From a virus, in the IMG/VR virus record IMGVR_UViG_3300045612_000399, positions 1-40,085 of that record: a DNA stretch of 40,085 nt. One strand, written 5' to 3'. The translations under genes and the position numbers were made by a program. This document shows positions 37,899-40,085 of this stretch, piece after piece. Each line of letters starts with the position of its first letter. Within the stretch, counting starts at the first letter, position 1. A model generated the notes under the pieces. That model saw only the letters and a list, made by a program, of their open reading frames with translations, was not told the origin of the DNA and did not search any database.

Positions 37899-38501
37899 CT
37901 AACTAGCGTTCCAGTCGCGTCTTAGTTGCTGCTTAGCGGCGCTCAATATCGCCTTGTCTTTCTGTTCCTGGCTAGCAAGTGCCCATCCCTTCTCGCCAAT
38001 CGCGTAGAGCAGATCACGCGCTGGCTGTGATTTGGCAAGGGTCACGGCATCCGCTAAGTTCCCCTCACAGACGGCGGCAATCGCGGCTAGCAACTCAACT
38101 CGACTAGATATCGGTTCACCGCCTAACAGTGGCGGGTGCCTCGGCTCATAGGGTTTGTTCAGCGCCGTGAGCGGGGCCGTGGTTTCTGAATCCAGCGGAA
38201 ACAATAACCAGCCCACCATCTTAGGCGTTGTCCAATCTCGCTCAATACCGTTTAGATCAAGACAGCGATCGCACTCATGCCGAAAGCGAGAGTCTTCTAA
38301 ATAGAGCTGATCCAAGCTGTAGTCGTCTGGGGATTCTTCTAGTAGCAAGTTCAATCGTTCTAGTCGTTCCCAAAACTCATGCCAGCCGTCAGCCGAACAG
38401 CCCCAGACCTGACGATAGTGCCCCCTGCGATCGCGGAACTCTAACGCCCCACATCGCAGCAGACGATAATCAAAACCGTCATTGTCAGAGATCCACGGCA
38501 T
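37899..38501 (-). CDS. Putative tail assembly chaperone (200 aa)
   Basis: Placed between tail tube and tape measure, where siphoviruses encode tail assembly chaperones. Acidic and helical with Trp/Tyr residues at the start (DGWHEFWERLERLNLLLEES, YSLDQLYLEDSRFRHECDRC) and a helical C-terminus (LLAAIAAVCEGNLADAVTLA). I see no slippery site or second frame that would indicate the usual G/GT-type frameshift. Assignment by position. Confidence 0.55.
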   Translation of the reverse strand: MPWISDNDGFDYRLLRCGALEFRDRRGHYRQVWGCSADGWHEFWERLERLNLLLEESPDDYSLDQLYLEDSRFRHECDRCLDLNGIERDWTTPKMVGWLLFPLDSETTAPLTALNKPYEPRHPPLLGGEPISSRVELLAAIAAVCEGNLADAVTLAKSQPARDLLYAIGEKGWALASQEQKDKAILSAAKQQLRRDWNAS

Positions 38502-38509
38502 AGCTCAAC

Positions 38510-39295
38510 CTAGGTCAGCGTGTTGAGGTTCAGGATTCTAAACGGCTTATCCCAACCAGAGGGAGTAGAAAGACCACAGACAACAGAAACAGTGGGAACA
38601 GCATCATCAATCGTGATGGTTGGATCCTCGCTAATTGTCGCTTTCGGGATGTGTATTTTAGTGCCTGCGGAGAGACTGGGGATAAAGATGGTGCCCCAAA
38701 ACTCAAATTCTCCCCACAAGGAAGCACCAGACGGCCCGCCCAAATCCTGGACTGAAGTAGCTGTAGCAAAGGCAGTATAGGCAACGGGTGCCCCAGCCTG
38801 GGCAGCGTTAAACGTAAGCAGGTTGTTTGCTAACTGGACTTGACCCGCGCTAGGCGCACCGCCCGCAACGGTCAGGGTTTGACCCGCTTGCCCCCAAGCG
38901 CCGGACTGTGTAATGACAACGCTCATGCTAGTTAGGTTGGCAGTCACTACAGACGTATCCGCGATCGTATAGGCGGGGGACGTGGGCACCGTGCCATACT
39001 TGAGGGTAGGAATAGCCACACTGGAAGCGGTGCGCGGGAATTGGTTTAGGGCAAATCCCAAATTGCCCCAATCAATCTCGTTATAGGAAAGGGTAAAGGT
39101 GTAGCTGGTGCTGCCCTTAACGGTCGTGGCAGTAACCAACTCGCCAGAGCTATTAAATTTCTGGGACTCCTTTGACGTTGATTCTGATGTCAACTCAAAA
39201 GACAGCAGCCCCAAGACAAGCATTTTCTGATCATTGGCGGCGGTGCCAGAGAACGCCGTGGTGCGGATCCACGGATCGCCTATGCCCTTAAACAT
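38510..39295 (-). CDS. Major tail tube protein (261 aa)
   Basis: Beta-rich, with a typical size and position upstream of the tape measure. It contains FELTSESTSKESQKFNSSGE and STSYTFTLSYNEIDWGNLGF, the kind of 'x-T-S-x-x-x-x-K' strand pairs found in tail tube proteins, and a Gly/Ala-rich insertion (TLTVAGGAPSAGQVQLANN) resembling an Ig-like surface domain. It should form the hexameric rings of the tail tube. Confidence 0.65.
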   Translation of the reverse strand: MFKGIGDPWIRTTAFSGTAANDQKMLVLGLLSFELTSESTSKESQKFNSSGELVTATTVKGSTSYTFTLSYNEIDWGNLGFALNQFPRTASSVAIPTLKYGTVPTSPAYTIADTSVVTANLTSMSVVITQSGAWGQAGQTLTVAGGAPSAGQVQLANNLLTFNAAQAGAPVAYTAFATATSVQDLGGPSGASLWGEFEFWGTIFIPSLSAGTKIHIPKATISEDPTITIDDAVPTVSVVCGLSTPSGWDKPFRILNLNTLT

Positions 39296-39335
39296 AATCT
39301 ATCCTCGCTCTAAAACTGTTTAGTAGCAGTATTCC

Positions 39336-39779
39336 CTATCTCGGGGGCTTACTCTGAATGACAAGACCGAAGCGTGCATCTAGGCGATAGTCAGCGTCAT
39401 TCTCTCCCGGAGGGATGATCTCAGCGCCGCCCCAAGAAAGGAAACAGCCCGCTAGTCCCTCTACCCCGGTCAATGACCAGCCCGTTAATCGTTGATACAG
39501 CAGATCAGCTACTTGATTGCGGAGGGTTAGGGAATTCGCCGATATTCGGGCATTGAGGGTTATCGTCTGAGTTATCTGACCACTAACGCTATTCCCTTTT
39601 CCCTGAATGGGACTCCAAGCAATCCAGGCCAGCGTCACACTATTGCTAGCCACAAAGCCCGCCTCAGCGCGGCTATCGGGCAACCCTTGAACCGCCACAC
39701 CCAGATCAATTACTGGCTGTAGTCGGGTTCTCATTTCTGGGATGAGCGCCTCAGTAGCGCTAAAGAAATTAGGCAGCAT
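39336..39779 (-). CDS. Tail terminator / neck-like protein (147 aa)
   Basis: Starts MLPNFFSATEALIPEMRTRL and continues with beta strands (SVTLAWIAWSPIQGKGNSVS, QTITLNARISANSLTLRNQV), then a helix and 'GWSLTGVEGLAGCFL'. This resembles Gp37/tail-terminator proteins encoded between the HK97 gp10-like neck protein and the tail tube. It would cap the tail tube and join it to the neck. Confidence 0.6.
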   Translation of the reverse strand: MLPNFFSATEALIPEMRTRLQPVIDLGVAVQGLPDSRAEAGFVASNSVTLAWIAWSPIQGKGNSVSGQITQTITLNARISANSLTLRNQVADLLYQRLTGWSLTGVEGLAGCFLSWGGAEIIPPGENDADYRLDARFGLVIQSKPPR

Positions 39780-39783
39780 GGCG

Positions 39784-40085
39784 TTAACGTCCTTCTAGAT
39801 AAGCAAGAAAAGCCGCTTCAGCGAACGGCCCCACTTTTTTCTCAAAGCCCTTGAAAATATTACGCTCTGGTAGTCCTGGATGATTGACCTGACGAGCAGA
39901 GCGCCATCCACTAGCCGTATAGAAATTTAAGCGCTTGCTCTTGCGAGGTCGGATCATGCGCGGAGCAGTACCCAGCATCACCCATGGGGCATACTCTAGA
40001 TTAGTCCCGATCTGAACTTCGGCGGCCCCCGTCCGGGCATAGGAGATACTAGCCAGTAGCGCCCCATCCCGGCGCAAGATGCCCC
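39784..40085 (-). CDS. HK97 gp10-like neck/tail-completion protein (5' end outside window)
   Basis: The frame is open to the right edge and a TTG at 40077 is not the likely start, so the true start lies beyond the window. The sequence RRDGALLASISYARTG, EVQIGTNLEYAPWVMLGTAP and RPRKSKRLNFY matches the conserved 'LraSI.y......v.iGtn..YApyve.GT' core of gp10-family proteins. The capsid genes expected upstream are outside the window. Confidence 0.75.
   Translation of the reverse strand, partial: GILRRDGALLASISYARTGAAEVQIGTNLEYAPWVMLGTAPRMIRPRKSKRLNFYTASGWRSARQVNHPGLPERNIFKGFEKKVGPFAEAAFLAYLEGR

Noticed and set aside
37899-38501. Tail assembly chaperone frameshift into a second frame.
   Set aside because: No slippery heptamer near the end in the right phase and no open extension in the other frame toward the tape measure start.

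Overview
The window looks like most of the genome of a tailed (siphovirus-like) cyanophage, or a cyanobacterial prophage or phage-plasmid. The cyanobacterial host is suggested by the many GCGATCGC octamers (HIP1) in both coding strands and by a gene for NblA, the phycobilisome-degradation adaptor, which is otherwise known from cyanobacteria, red-algal plastids and some freshwater cyanophages. The phage nature is clear from the small and large terminase, a DUF4055-type portal, neck and tail-terminator proteins, tail tube, a 1085-residue tape measure and a long series of tail-tip and fibre proteins.

Layout. Bases 1-1880 (+ strand): the end of a glycosyltransferase-like gene, a second glycan-related gene and an unknown. 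Bases 1886-6863 (- strand): portal, large terminase, small terminase and a ParB/DNA-methyltransferase fusion, transcribed leftwards. Bases 6864-9062: small genes around a divergent pair, nblA (-) and a sigma-70 region 2/KilA-N fusion (+). Bases 9108-14740 (+): early region with a ribbon-helix-helix regulator, two paralogous unknowns, a replication initiator carrying what looks like a lambda-type origin inside its gene, helper proteins, a possible ssDNA-binding protein and a PAS-EAL cyclic-di-GMP phosphodiesterase. Bases 14909-18077 (-): XRE repressor, PD-(D/E)XK-like nuclease, DndC/PAPS-reductase-like ATPase, zinc-ribbon protein, an 'LTPHxV' phage protein and a second RHH-like protein. Bases 18078-18264: a control region dense in symmetry elements. 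Bases 18265-21727 (+): a tightly packed operon of small membrane proteins ending in an FtsK/HerA-like ATPase. Bases 21930-40085 (-): FHA membrane protein, then fibres, adhesins, tail tip, tape measure and neck, running off the right edge.

Major capsid, protease and head-completion genes are absent, as are lysis genes and any integrase. Because TerS-TerL-portal are at the left end and neck-tail at the right end on the same strand, the simplest reading is a circular or circularly permuted genome with the capsid genes in the missing piece that joins the two window ends (inference).

The most notable observations are: (1) a candidate programmed -1 frameshift that would fuse a membrane protein to the ATPase; (2) a sigma-70 region 2/KilA-N fusion placed divergently beside nblA; (3) a lambda-like origin (iterons, purine-rich tract, palindrome) inside the initiator gene; (4) two symmetric operator arrays at 18114-18238; (5) a catalytically intact EAL phosphodiesterase; (6) an orphan DndC-like protein. 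All product names come from reading the sequence; no database search was run.
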